Assembly (NCBI GenBank): GCA_024518585.1
Contig: JANIHI010000005.1
Span: 37,315-101,314 of the forward strand
DNA: 64,000 nucleotides
Origin: Methanolinea sp.
GTDB taxonomy: Archaea > Halobacteriota > Methanomicrobia > Methanomicrobiales > Methanospirillaceae
Direction: 5' to 3'
A program made the position numbers and the translations under genes. A model generated the notes under the pieces. The model ran no database searches. It was not told where the DNA came from and saw only the letters and a list, made by a program, of their open reading frames with translations. Of the stretch, positions 1-8,780 are shown in pieces; position 1 is the first letter of the stretch, and every line of letters begins with the position of its first letter.

Positions 1-347
1 TTGATCTCGTCGATGAGGAGGAAATTGGAAAAGATGGGGCCTTTTCGCAGGTAAAAGTCACGGGACTCCTGGTCGTAGATCCTCACCCCCAGGATATCTG
101 CCGGCTGGCTGTCGACGGCACACTGGAACCGGGAAAAACCGCACCCAGTCAACCTGGCAAGCGTCTTGACCATCGATGTCTTTCCCGTGCCGGGTGTCCC
201 TTCCATCAGGAGGTGTCCACCTGAAAGCAGCCCGATCATGCAGAGGTCAACGAGGGCCTCGTTCCCGACGATGAACGTGCCGAGCCTCTGTGTGATCTCC
301 CTGTAGCACCGGCCAATGAGGGCAAGGTCTTCTGCCGGGAGACTCAT
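1..347 (-). CDS. MoxR-type AAA+ ATPase, N-terminal part (cut by window edge)
   Basis: Only the first 115 codons are inside the window; the gene runs off the left edge. Reverse-strand translation from the ATG at 347 gives an N-terminal helical segment, then a Walker A motif GTPGTGKT and a Walker B-like LLIDEI near the cut end, with the spacing of MoxR-family ATPases. These act as chaperone-like ATPases, often with DUF58/DUF4129 membrane proteins. The start codon overlaps the stop of the upstream DUF4350 gene (ATGA), so the two are probably translationally coupled. The family call rests on the P-loop region and on the neighbours. The substrate cannot be told from here. Confidence 0.8.
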   Translation of the reverse strand, partial: MSLPAEDLALIGRCYREITQRLGTFIVGNEALVDLCMIGLLSGGHLLMEGTPGTGKTSMVKTLARLTGCGFSRFQCAVDSQPADILGVRIYDQESRDFYLRKGPIFSNFLLIDEI

Positions 348-1258
348 GGCCTTTTCCTCCCGGTCAGGAGAAGGAGGGTCATTGCGAGCATGACGAGCGT
401 GATAATACCCATTTTGATAGATGTACTGTCCTTTACCAGATTAACCACTCGGATCACAACTCCTGCCTCCGCGGTGCGGGAGATACCCTGGTCAACGATG
501 GGGACCGGTTTGTACGAAAGGATCTTTCGGATAAATTCCTCGTTCCCCGTGCGGGGATTTGATGCAAGCATCCCGTTGATGAAGATACCGGCGTCAGAGA
601 TGACGTAGAGGGTCCCGTTCCCGATCCTCTCCACTGCAACGACAGGCAGTTTTTCAAGCACTTCCCCCCTGCCCAGTCGCCCGTCACCATCGATGTCCCT
701 GAACGTCAGGACCGAGGTTGAAAAGACAGGGCTTCCCCCTTCGATGAAGGCAGGAGAGTTCAGGACAACCCTCGCAATCCCGGAAAAGAGGGGGTCTTCA
801 CCGGAAGGAAACGCGAGAACAGACGAGGGATGGTCCACGAGGCGGTCGAGACTGATGATGTCAGCATCCTTTATCCTGACGGTACTGCCGATTTCCCGGA
901 GCAGACTATTGCTCCCCTCGCTCTCGGTTGCAATCACAACACAGTTGCCCCGGGAAAGGAAGTCCCGGATTTCCCCGTACACTTCCTCCGGGACATCGTC
1001 CCGCGGGGCAACAACGAGCAGGAGAGCGTCACCCTCCCATATAGGGCCGGGAAGGTCAGAAAAAATCGCACCTCCGTGCTCGTCGATCATCTCAAAGAGG
1101 CGTGATGTCCCGTTCCACTCGACATTATACCTGCTGTAGTCGGCTGTCGTGTGGGAGAGATGTGCAAGGACTGCTGCACCCCCGAGGATGCAGAAGAGGA
1201 GAGCGACGAGGACTGCACGCCTAATTGTCTTCTCCCCCCAGGAGGTGCATAGCGGCAC
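344..1258 (-). CDS. DUF4350-type membrane protein
   Basis: The protein has an N-terminal membrane segment (about residues 12-32 from the GTG start), a periplasm-like or extracytoplasmic globular domain, and a second membrane segment at the C-terminus followed by basic residues. The central part resembles DUF4350, a GATase-like domain usually encoded beside MoxR and DUF4129/DUF58 genes, which is what is seen here. The open frame continues further upstream, but that part lies inside the preceding gene. GTG at 1258 is the best conventional start, while ATT at 1225, just behind a GGGGGGAG tract, is an unconventional alternative. Function is unknown; a membrane complex with the MoxR ATPase is inferred from gene order. 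Confidence 0.7.
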   Translation of the reverse strand: MPLCTSWGEKTIRRAVLVALLFCILGGAAVLAHLSHTTADYSRYNVEWNGTSRLFEMIDEHGGAIFSDLPGPIWEGDALLLVVAPRDDVPEEVYGEIRDFLSRGNCVVIATESEGSNSLLREIGSTVRIKDADIISLDRLVDHPSSVLAFPSGEDPLFSGIARVVLNSPAFIEGGSPVFSTSVLTFRDIDGDGRLGRGEVLEKLPVVAVERIGNGTLYVISDAGIFINGMLASNPRTGNEEFIRKILSYKPVPIVDQGISRTAEAGVVIRVVNLVKDSTSIKMGIITLVMLAMTLLLLTGRKRP

Positions 1259-2990
1259 GGAATGACTGGAAGAGGCCCATCTCCTCGTCCCCCGGGAGGG
1301 CCTCTCCCGAATACCTGAATCGTTCGTACGATCTCGTGAAACGACAGACCACATCCCCCGCCGGGAAGTTGCGGCACAGGGAACAGACCTCGCGGGGCGT
1401 GAGGGACTGGGGATAACGGACCGGCACGTACCGGGAGACTGCCCGGCGAAGCCGCATGAAAAGGTCAGGTAATTGCCATGCCTCTCCTTCCCCTGGCAGA
1501 CCTCCCGTGTGATCGGTCCCTTCTTCCCCATTGGTTTTTCCTGCAGTGTCTCCTGCCTGGACGGGTGCCGGGACAGAATCTGCTGCTTCCATGGTCTTTG
1601 GTATCCCGGCAGCCGCCCGGGGGACCCTCCCCCTGCGGCGGAGGTAGAAATAGGCACCGGCTCCTGACGCACACAGGACAGCCACGAGAACGCCGGCAAG
1701 GAAGGGATCCCAGGACCCTCCGTCCCGGGCAGGAATGGCCGCACTGGCAACGGTCACCTCAAAGACGGCACTCCTCGAATAGTCCAGGGGGAAGCCCTCC
1801 CCCATGAACTCAGCACTGACCCGGTACGTGCCGGGGGAGAGCCGGGCACGGGAAGAGAAGCTGCCATCTTTCGCCGTCTCCACCGTCGCAACTTTTCTCC
1901 CGCCGGCAATGATGGTAACAGGAGCACCCCCAACGGGGATTTGCCCGGATGAGAGCCGGCCACGGAAGAGGACCTGTCCGGAGCTGATCGTGGGGGGGTC
2001 GAGGGTAAGCGAGGTCGGAGACCCTTCAACGATGAATGTCTCGATATCCGAGAACCGGGAGTCATCGCTCGTGGCAAAGACAGTATGGGACCCCCGCGGG
2101 ATTCTCTCCACCTGGTAGAGGTAGGAAAACGAGTCGTCGGGGGAAGCCCTCACTGTCGTGACCTTTCGCGAGTCGATGAAGATCGAAACATCAACGGGGG
2201 TCTTGCCTGCACCCGACAAGATAGCACCGTCCATCCGGATGGTGTCCATGTAGGAGACCCGGGAAGGAGAGAGACGGAGAAAAATACCTGGTTCCGGAAC
2301 GGGCAGGGTGCTCTTGTCTGAAACCTGATCCCGGGCATCTTTTCCATCACGGCTGATACTGTTGACGATCTCGCGGAAATCCGAGATACTCGAACGGTAG
2401 GCAGAGGTATCGAGATCAAATTTTTTGCCGGTACCGATGATGGCATCATCCTGTTCCACGTACTCACGGTAAAGGTCCTGGAGACGCCTCCTGAGGCTCT
2501 CACCCTCGTACGTGATACTCGTGACAGTACCAGAGTCCCCTGATTCCCGGAACCTGACCTCAAGGGTTTTCAGTTCATCCCACCTCTCCGTCCCGTTCAG
2601 GAGTTCGGAAAGGATGAGGTAGTTCTGTCGCCCTGCCCGGCGGAACTCCTCCAGTTCCCCCTCGGTCAGATCAAGCTGGATGACGACTGTATCGAGGTTC
2701 TTGACGGTCTCGCCGTACTCCCTAAGGTCACGGGCAGCAGCAGCAAAATCCTTCGTCTTTATATTCAGGACAAGCGAGCCCGGGGTGCTGATAATATCGG
2801 CGATGAAAGGGACCAGTCGGCCGGTCCGGTCACCTTTTACCTGTTCAAATGCCTCCGGGTTTGCATGGTCTTTCGCCACGGCATCAGAGAGGGGTGAGTA
2901 GAGGAGGGGGTTGCCCGCATGCAGGGCAAGTCCGTAAAGACAGATCCCTGCAAGGAGGGCACCGGTAAAAAAAAAGACGGACCTTCTCAT
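1221..2990 (-). CDS. Membrane-anchored protein with Ig-like repeats and C-terminal DUF4129-like domain
   Basis: This 589-residue protein begins with a signal or anchor helix (about 5-24). A mostly helical domain follows (about 40-230), then two beta-rich Ig/carboxypeptidase-regulatory-like modules (about 245-415), a transmembrane helix (about 426-446), a low-complexity linker and a C-terminal helical domain (about 500-580). The last domain has the LTPREV and Y-x-RFRYSG type of pattern seen in DUF4129. DUF4129 modules usually accompany MoxR and transglutaminase/DUF58 proteins. It overlaps the upstream small gene by ATGA, and its TAG stop lies within the start region of the DUF4350 gene. Its exact role is unknown. 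Confidence 0.65.
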   Translation of the reverse strand: MRRSVFFFTGALLAGICLYGLALHAGNPLLYSPLSDAVAKDHANPEAFEQVKGDRTGRLVPFIADIISTPGSLVLNIKTKDFAAAARDLREYGETVKNLDTVVIQLDLTEGELEEFRRAGRQNYLILSELLNGTERWDELKTLEVRFRESGDSGTVTSITYEGESLRRRLQDLYREYVEQDDAIIGTGKKFDLDTSAYRSSISDFREIVNSISRDGKDARDQVSDKSTLPVPEPGIFLRLSPSRVSYMDTIRMDGAILSGAGKTPVDVSIFIDSRKVTTVRASPDDSFSYLYQVERIPRGSHTVFATSDDSRFSDIETFIVEGSPTSLTLDPPTISSGQVLFRGRLSSGQIPVGGAPVTIIAGGRKVATVETAKDGSFSSRARLSPGTYRVSAEFMGEGFPLDYSRSAVFEVTVASAAIPARDGGSWDPFLAGVLVAVLCASGAGAYFYLRRRGRVPRAAAGIPKTMEAADSVPAPVQAGDTAGKTNGEEGTDHTGGLPGEGEAWQLPDLFMRLRRAVSRYVPVRYPQSLTPREVCSLCRNFPAGDVVCRFTRSYERFRYSGEALPGDEEMGLFQSFRAAMHLLGGEDN

Positions 2991-3247
2991 CGGGCGAGTA
3001 TCTCCATGATTTTTCTTGCAACAATAGCACCAAAGAGGAGCACTCCGGCTGCGATGATATACTTCTGCGCCCGGAGGTAGGGTGGTGTAGCAAAATGGTC
3101 TGATGCAAGTTCAACGACGATGAGGATTCCTATGAGCCAGAGGACAAAATAGACCTCGAGGTCGAGTCTCCGTGCAAGGATCATGAACCCGATGACCAGG
3201 AGGGCCCAGGCCGCAAGCATGCAGACGGCCAGGTGTTTCTTTCTCAT
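2987..3247 (-). CDS. Small membrane protein of unknown function
   Basis: This 86-residue protein carries about three hydrophobic stretches (residues about 7-24, 31-45 and 62-80) and ends in a basic tail. It is the first gene of the minus-strand MoxR cluster, and its TGA overlaps the ATG of the DUF4129-like gene. Cotranslation suggests it is a subunit of the same membrane complex, but no recognised domain is visible. Confidence 0.65.
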   Translation of the reverse strand: MRKKHLAVCMLAAWALLVIGFMILARRLDLEVYFVLWLIGILIVVELASDHFATPPYLRAQKYIIAAGVLLFGAIVARKIMEILAR

Positions 3248-3373
3248 GGATATGCTCTGTTATTGGACTGCTCCGTAAAGAGGGTATCGAAGGAATGAAA
3301 AAGAATGTTTTCCCCGGCGAGGAGAAGGTTTATCCCAGAGTACACACCACCCTCCCTCGCAGGAGGTCAGAAA

Positions 3374-3865
3374 ATGGAAAAAAGTCCGCTTCTCATTGCA
3401 CTCATGGTTCTGGTACTTGCAGCTGCCCCTGCAATGGCGATGACCTCGGACACGCTCGACATAACCGTGAGCCCGGACGGAAGGGCGGATATCGAGTTTA
3501 CGTACCACCTCAACTGGATCGAGTACATCTCGGTGTATCTCCGGCTCGTAGACCCTGCGGCCGAGCTGAAGAAGGCACTGGAGTCCAACTTTGGCAAACC
3601 AGTGCAGGTGGTATCTGTTGACAGCAACAGAGTCCGTTTCTCAGTCGATACTTTTGCGACAGTGGGAACAAAAGAGGGAAAAAAGACGATTCGGACGCCG
3701 GGGCTGTCATTCGCCGAAGGAGAGAAGATCCTGAAGTCCTACTGGTTTGCACCCTTTGTCACAGCCGACCTCTCGCCATCGGTGACAAGGATACGGTTCC
3801 CTGACGGGACTACCAGGGAATTTTACGATGCCCTGGAAATACCGCCCCAGGTCATTTCGTGGTGA
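3374..3865 (+). CDS. Small exported protein of unknown function
   Basis: This 163-residue protein starts with a clear signal peptide (charged MEK, a hydrophobic core and an A-x-A-like site near residues 20-23), followed by a beta-rich domain with no recognised motif. The start at 3374 is chosen because AGGAGGT at 3361-3367 sits at good spacing; the frame is open further upstream but lacks a site. The gene is transcribed divergently from the MoxR cluster across about 125 bp and stands alone on the plus strand before the AIR-synthase-like gene. Function unknown. Confidence 0.7.
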   Translation: MEKSPLLIALMVLVLAAAPAMAMTSDTLDITVSPDGRADIEFTYHLNWIEYISVYLRLVDPAAELKKALESNFGKPVQVVSVDSNRVRFSVDTFATVGTKEGKKTIRTPGLSFAEGEKILKSYWFAPFVTADLSPSVTRIRFPDGTTREFYDALEIPPQVISW

Positions 3866-3990
3866 CGGGGCGGAAGAAAAAGAAGGGTGACTGATCCCCG
3901 GACCATCCCGGAAATTTTTCCCTCTTCGCATCTGTCCCGATCTTTCCAGGGGCTTTTGCTTATCTCTCTGGAAGTCCAAGCGTAACAGGT

Positions 3991-5337
3991 ATGGACGTCG
4001 AGGAGTTTGCACGCCGGGCACTCTCTGCAGGGCTCCCTGAGGAGGAGGCAAGGAAGCGACTGGCCGAACGCATCAGGGAGTTTAAGCCCGGTGCCCCGGA
4101 TGCATACATCGATTCTTTTGCAACTGCCGTCATGAAAGAGGTGCGCAATACCACGGGCCTTTCCGGTGACCTGCTGAGCTTCCGGGGATCCGGGGTAAGC
4201 ATGGGGGAGTTCGGGGTGGGTTCCCGGGGTACGGGAGACTTTTTTGCCCACCGGCAGATCGCCCGGATCATCGGGAGGACGTCTGCAGCAGTGGGGGTGG
4301 AGGAGATGGACGATGCCGGCGTCGTCACACTCCCCGGGGGGCAGGGCGGGCCTCTCTTCCAGCTCGTCTGCACAGTCGACGGCATGCACTCCCGGCTCTC
4401 TGACTTCCCCTTCCTCGCCGGGTTCCACGTGACCCGTGCCACACTCCGCGACGTCTACGTCATGGGTGCCCGCCCCCTCCTCCTCTTCTCTGATATCCAC
4501 GTGGCAGACGATGGCGACGTTGCCAAGATTTTCGAATACACCGCCGGTATCTGTGCCGTGGGAGAGACGATCGGAGTCCCGCTGGTCTCGGGGTCGACCC
4601 TCCGGATAGGGGGGGACATGGTGCTCGGCTCCCGGATGACAGGATGCGTGGGGTCCGTGGGGGTGGCCGAACACCTCACCGCACGCCGTGAGGCACGGCC
4701 CGGCGATGTGATACTCATGACGGAGGGTGCAGGGGGGGGCACTATCGCAACGGCAGCCCTTTACTCGGGGTTCCCGGAGGTCGTCGAACATACCATCAAC
4801 CTCCACTTCCTCCAGGCATGCGAGGCGCTCCTCGCAAGCCCGGTCCTTCGTGAGATCCACGCCATGACCGATGTCACGAACGGCGGCCTCCGCGGTGACG
4901 CCCATGAACTGGCCTCGACCGCCGGGTGCAGGGTAGTCATCGACGAGGAGAAGGTCAGGCCCCTCGTCAAGAGAGAGGTAGGGGAACTCCTTGACGAGCT
5001 CTCCATCGATTTCCTGGGAGTCTCCCTCGATTCTCTTCTGATAACGACCTCCCCCGGGGCGGCGGGCAAAATATGCAAGGTGATAGAGGGGGCAGGAGTC
5101 AGGGTACAGGAGGTTGGGCGCGTGGAAGCGGGAAGTCCGGGAGCGTTTCTCCGTTCGGGAGGAGAAATTAGCGATTTCTCGCCGCGTTTCAGGGAATCAG
5201 CCTACACGCCCGTGAAAGTCGTCGTGGACTCAACGCACCGCGACATCCGGCAGATGAAGAAGGCCGTTGAGGAGGCTGCTACCGCCGCCCTCGAGAAGAA
5301 GGAGAGGATAAAGGCGAGGTTACGGCAGGAAAAGTGA
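3991..5337 (+). CDS. AIR synthase-related protein (PurM/HypE/SelD superfamily)
   Basis: The 448-residue protein has the two-domain PurM fold. An N-terminal helical extension of about 70 residues precedes a glycine-rich segment and the DGMHS and LRDVYVMGARPLLLF region, which corresponds to the ATP/phosphate-binding half. MTDVTNGGLRGD in the C-terminal half resembles the DxTxGG motif of SelD, HypE and ThiL. Length and the N-terminal extension fit the archaeal selenophosphate-synthetase-related group (COG2144) rather than true PurM, SelD or the shorter methanogenesis marker 2. Substrate unknown; ATP-dependent phosphoryl or thio-transfer chemistry is a family inference. It stands as a single gene between opposing clusters. 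Confidence 0.75.
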   Translation: MDVEEFARRALSAGLPEEEARKRLAERIREFKPGAPDAYIDSFATAVMKEVRNTTGLSGDLLSFRGSGVSMGEFGVGSRGTGDFFAHRQIARIIGRTSAAVGVEEMDDAGVVTLPGGQGGPLFQLVCTVDGMHSRLSDFPFLAGFHVTRATLRDVYVMGARPLLLFSDIHVADDGDVAKIFEYTAGICAVGETIGVPLVSGSTLRIGGDMVLGSRMTGCVGSVGVAEHLTARREARPGDVILMTEGAGGGTIATAALYSGFPEVVEHTINLHFLQACEALLASPVLREIHAMTDVTNGGLRGDAHELASTAGCRVVIDEEKVRPLVKREVGELLDELSIDFLGVSLDSLLITTSPGAAGKICKVIEGAGVRVQEVGRVEAGSPGAFLRSGGEISDFSPRFRESAYTPVKVVVDSTHRDIRQMKKAVEEAATAALEKKERIKARLRQEK

Positions 5338-5383
5338 GTGGTTTTGTCTCACTGTGGCATGGCGGAAACGCTGCCCGCCCCCC

Positions 5384-6127
5384 CTACCTGTTTCCTGGTT
5401 TTTTCCCCCTGATCACAATATTGTAGGCGAGGGCAGGCAGGTTCTCCTCCACGAAAGGTTCTATCCTCCGGGCGAGAGAAAAGAGGGGAGGTGCAAGTCT
5501 GTGGTGCGCAAATGAGCACCTCCTGGCCTGCACGTCCACGAACCCTGCCGTTTTGAGCATCTCCTCGAGTTCTCCGGGAGTATAGTAGCGCTCCCCGAAA
5601 TCCCCGACACCAACTTTCTTGATTCTCATGACCTCCCCCAGCGTATAGACTGCCGGGAGTCCTGACGTCAGGAGGTTCCTTCCCAGGGTGCAGATAGCGA
5701 GGGCGCCTCCCGGTTTGAGGACGCGATAGGCCTCACTGCACATTTTTTCAGGGAACCTGAGGTACGAGAACGCAAGCAGGCTTGACACGGCATCAAACGT
5801 GCCATCACGGAATGGCAGGACCTCTGCGGTCCCCCTGCAGAAAAGGGACCCCCTTCTCCGCATCCGGGCCCGGGTAACCATTCCCCTCGATATATCGAGA
5901 CCAACGCCCCGCCCTCCCCGCTGGATGTACCTGCTCACGAAGAGGCCGGTCCCGCACCCGAGGTCAAGGAGAAACCCACCCGGCGGCAGGCATGACATGA
6001 CGTGCCGCGCGATGTTATCGTAATAGGAGCGTCCCCGGCTGGCATCGTACCATGCATCGTAGATATCTGCCACCTCGTCATAGTGGCGCTGGACTTTATA
6101 CAGTGGAATCTCCGATGTACCGTTCAT
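5384..6127 (-). CDS. Class I SAM-dependent methyltransferase
   Basis: LLDLGCGTG at about residues 53-61 is the SAM-binding motif I, followed by an acidic motif II region (GVGLDIS) and a post-III region with YRVLKPGGALAICTLG, as in Methyltransf_11 enzymes. At 247 residues it is of ordinary length for the ubiquinone/menaquinone- or small-molecule-type group, but the substrate is not evident. The start at 6127 lies 32 bp inside the upstream rfcS2-like gene. No better internal start precedes the conserved N-terminal YD-x-VADIYD segment, so the overlap is probably real. It is the last gene of the long minus-strand run. Confidence 0.8.
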   Translation of the reverse strand: MNGTSEIPLYKVQRHYDEVADIYDAWYDASRGRSYYDNIARHVMSCLPPGGFLLDLGCGTGLFVSRYIQRGGRGVGLDISRGMVTRARMRRRGSLFCRGTAEVLPFRDGTFDAVSSLLAFSYLRFPEKMCSEAYRVLKPGGALAICTLGRNLLTSGLPAVYTLGEVMRIKKVGVGDFGERYYTPGELEEMLKTAGFVDVQARRCSFAHHRLAPPLFSLARRIEPFVEENLPALAYNIVIRGKKPGNR

Positions 6128-7121
6128 CCCCGATTATCCTCCCCATTTTGACGACGAGGGCATTCAACTGGATAAATTCATTCTGGCTGTGTACCAGATC
6201 GGCGTCGGAATCAGCAAGAACGGACACGATCCGGGGGTCATTGAACTCTCTCTTTGCAGCTGATGCAAGGGTCCCGATGACTTCCCGGGCCGACAGCCCG
6301 TACTCGATGACAAGGTTCTCGACTCTCCTGCATGCTGCACGGGCATCCCCCCCACGGAGGGCCGAGAATACTGCGGAGGCGACCTTGTCCGTTTCGCTCT
6401 GCGAGAGGGCAGAAAGACCGGTCTCCCGGCCCGCTACTGCGATGACCTGGAGGAGCATGACAGCCTTCCGCAGGTCTCCCTGGGCTCCTGCCACGATGAG
6501 ATCGATGTCATCGTCCAGGACAGCAGGTCCATTTCCCGTCTCTTTCGACCTGATCATCCGGAGGTGGGACTGAACGAGCGGGTCAGGGAGGGGAGAAAAG
6601 AAGAGGGGGAAGCACCGCGATGAGATCGCCGGGATGATCGCCGAGGGGTGGCAGGTACAGTAGATGAACCGGCACGTCCGGGACGAGCGTTCCATGATCC
6701 GGCGGAGTGCCTGCTGGGCCTCGCGGGGAAGGGAGGAGGCGCCCTCGAAAACAAGGAGCTTGAACTCTGCATCGAGCGGGCGCAGGCTTGCGTACTCCCG
6801 GATTATTCTCTTGAAATTCGAAAGAACGCTCTCTTCAGGCCTGTAGAGGTGGGCGTACTTCTCCTCCCTCTCGAGGAACTTCCTCCCCTGGGCGAAGAGG
6901 TCGGACGTGGGGACAAGGGTGAAATTTTCCTCGGTGAATTCCCCGTAAAGGGCATGGGCAAGGCATTCGATACTTGCACTCTTCCCTGTTCCCGGTGGCC
7001 CGGCCAGCATCATGTGGGGAACGGACCGTCCCCTGGCAAACTGGGAGAGGCGTTCGACCACCTTCTCCTGCCCGATTACTTCCGGAAAGGTCCGGGGCCT
7101 GTACTTTTCAATCCAGAGCAT
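6096..7121 (-). CDS. rfcS2: Replication factor C small-subunit paralogue with degenerate Walker B
   Basis: The 341-residue protein begins with LWIEKYRPRTFPEVIGQ, the conserved RFC N-terminus. It has Walker A GPPGTGKS (41-48) and an intact SRC arginine-finger motif (168-170). In the Walker B position the usual DEAD is replaced by EGAS (126-129, in VFEGAS), so both the metal-binding Asp and the catalytic Glu are changed. The canonical RfcS is also in this window (15629-16594). Some methanogens use a three-subunit RFC with two different small subunits, so this is probably the second, ATPase-impaired one. The ATG at 7121 is chosen because the open frame upstream lies inside the PPS gene. It overlaps PPS by 14 bp. 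Confidence 0.8.
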   Translation of the reverse strand: MLWIEKYRPRTFPEVIGQEKVVERLSQFARGRSVPHMMLAGPPGTGKSASIECLAHALYGEFTEENFTLVPTSDLFAQGRKFLEREEKYAHLYRPEESVLSNFKRIIREYASLRPLDAEFKLLVFEGASSLPREAQQALRRIMERSSRTCRFIYCTCHPSAIIPAISSRCFPLFFSPLPDPLVQSHLRMIRSKETGNGPAVLDDDIDLIVAGAQGDLRKAVMLLQVIAVAGRETGLSALSQSETDKVASAVFSALRGGDARAACRRVENLVIEYGLSAREVIGTLASAAKREFNDPRIVSVLADSDADLVHSQNEFIQLNALVVKMGRIIGDERYIGDSTV

Positions 7122-7839
7122 GGGACAACCTTTCCTGTATCTCTTCAAGGGCCTGGGACAGGAACCACCGGTTATCGAACGAGGCAGCGAGCCTCCCTGC
7201 CTCGTCCCGGGAGAGCGTGGTGCAGAAGTCCGTGATGTGCGGGAGTGCCCGCGTGAGTTCGTCGACGATAGTGAGGCTCGCGGTGCGGGCCGTCCGGGAG
7301 AGGGGGTTGAGGTCAATGGCGATGATGGTCTTTCCCATTGCACGGAGTGCCGCGCACCTGTCCCCATCCTCGAGTGGGACGAGCACGACATCAGCCGCGT
7401 AGATACCGTGGCGGAGGCAGAGTGCACGGTCGTGCGAGAGGGGTAAAAGCCTCTCGGCCACCCCCTCCTCGACCCTGACCCCCGCGTCGGCGAGCAGGGA
7501 CCCAATCTTCCGGATGCGTTCCTCGCTCCTGTGAAAGAGGTTGACCTCGACGCGGGCCCCGGACTTTTCCTGGAGGGGTGCCAGGAGGTCGGCGGCAAGG
7601 GCAGCTGTGTTCCCATTGACGGAGATGAGGGGTCTCTCTGCAGACAAAAGGAGTGCCGCCGCAGTCTTTTCGGCCTGGAGAGCACTTATTGTTGTCTTCT
7701 CCCCGATGAGGTAGTCGAATGCCTCTCCCCTCCCGTGGGCGGTCAGTCCCTCGAGCGTCACGATACCACTCGCGGCGTACTGCGCGAGTCTCTCGCGTGC
7801 AACCAGTGACCGGTAACGCGGGTGGTCGGGAGGTATCAT
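7108..7839 (-). CDS. 4-phosphopantoate-beta-alanine ligase (archaeal phosphopantothenate synthetase)
   Basis: This 243-residue protein matches the archaeal PPS family (COG1701, DUF137): an N-terminal IPPDHPRYRSL segment, then a helical ARERLAQYAASGIVTLEGLTAHGRGEAFDYL-type region (family hallmark around residues 16-46) and VPLEDGDRC near the middle. It joins 4-phosphopantoate and beta-alanine with ATP to give 4-phosphopantothenate, the step that archaea run after pantoate kinase. Its ATG overlaps the stop of the pantoate kinase gene (ATGA at 7836-7839), and dfp lies just upstream, so three successive CoA-pathway enzymes are together. Start at 7839 chosen by this coupling. Confidence 0.88.
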   Translation of the reverse strand: MIPPDHPRYRSLVARERLAQYAASGIVTLEGLTAHGRGEAFDYLIGEKTTISALQAEKTAAALLLSAERPLISVNGNTAALAADLLAPLQEKSGARVEVNLFHRSEERIRKIGSLLADAGVRVEEGVAERLLPLSHDRALCLRHGIYAADVVLVPLEDGDRCAALRAMGKTIIAIDLNPLSRTARTASLTIVDELTRALPHITDFCTTLSRDEAGRLAASFDNRWFLSQALEEIQERLSHALD

Positions 7840-8744
7840 GCATTCACCCCGATCAGGTGTGCCCCATCCCGGGCGGGGTGCAGGAGGAAGACGTCTCCCA
7901 GGGGTGAGAGGAGTGAAGGGGCTTCTCTCCCGCAGGCAAAGATGCCGTTGCCAAGCATCGTCATGGTCGCGGGGACTCCCGCCCGATCGCAGACCTCGAG
8001 GGCCATGTGCACTTCCGGGGTGATAAGGCCGCTCTTTTCTGCAAACTGGCGGGAGAGCCGGAAGAAATCCTCCGCGTCCCGGGGGCACCTCCCCGGGAAG
8101 GCCAGGGTGACCTTTTCCATGGCGTCCGGGGATACGAGGACCCCGGGAGAGGGAAGAGGCGAGAATACGATGGCACAGAGCGGGTCGGTGAGGTCAAATG
8201 AACGCTCGATGGGAGCATCAATCCCCGGACCCTTCCGGCAGTCCCGTCCCCCTCCCAGGCACGCCGCAACATCCCCGAGGCCCGTGTGGAAGGTGATCTC
8301 GGTCTCGTGGGCGAGGCCTGCCCATCCGGAATCTGAAAGCCCGAGGTCAAAGAGGGCATCCGCGGCAATGGCAGTCGAGAGGAGAGCAGCCGCGGAAAGG
8401 CCAAAACCCGCACCGATGGGGAGGGTACAGACAGTCCTCACCCGGGCGGTGACTCCCAGGCGGGAGAGCAGGTGGGTGACGGGTGGAGATGAACCGAGAA
8501 CCTCGACGGTCTTCCCGGTCCGGGGGTCTCTTCGCTCCACCGTCACCTGCGTCTCACTCGCCGGCCAGAGCGTGGCAGTAACACCCTCCTCGATCACGAT
8601 CCCCGCACCAAGGCTGCCTGTCTGTGCTGGGACACTCCCGTATACCGGCCGGAAATACCCGGAGAGGTGGCCGGGGCTGAATGCAGAGGCAGAAAGGGTC
8701 ATGGGAGCCAGACTCACGGGATGGGGTTCTTCTCGCCTTCTCAT
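7836..8744 (-). CDS. Pantoate kinase (GHMP kinase family)
   Basis: The 302-residue protein has a GHMP-kinase N-terminus (AFSPGHLSGYF) and the glycine-rich ATP loop LPIGAGFGLSAAALLS. This is the form seen in archaeal pantoate kinase (COG1829) and it differs from the classical PxxxGLGSSA loop. It phosphorylates pantoate to 4-phosphopantoate, replacing the bacterial PanC/PanK order. The neighbouring PPS and dfp genes support the assignment. The start may be the ATG at 8744 or the ATG at 8702 (MTLSASAFSPG), which begins closer to the conserved region; neither has a strong Shine-Dalgarno sequence. Confidence 0.87.
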   Translation of the reverse strand: MRRREEPHPVSLAPMTLSASAFSPGHLSGYFRPVYGSVPAQTGSLGAGIVIEEGVTATLWPASETQVTVERRDPRTGKTVEVLGSSPPVTHLLSRLGVTARVRTVCTLPIGAGFGLSAAALLSTAIAADALFDLGLSDSGWAGLAHETEITFHTGLGDVAACLGGGRDCRKGPGIDAPIERSFDLTDPLCAIVFSPLPSPGVLVSPDAMEKVTLAFPGRCPRDAEDFFRLSRQFAEKSGLITPEVHMALEVCDRAGVPATMTMLGNGIFACGREAPSLLSPLGDVFLLHPARDGAHLIGVNA

Positions 8745-8780
8745 TTTGTCCCGGCAGGTTATTAAGTGACCCGAAGTACT

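Noticed and set aside
3823..4905. 360-residue open frame on the minus strand opposite the AIR-synthase-like gene
   Set aside because: Antisense shadow of a gene with strong family motifs; low-complexity composition rich in His, Cys, Asp and Glu.
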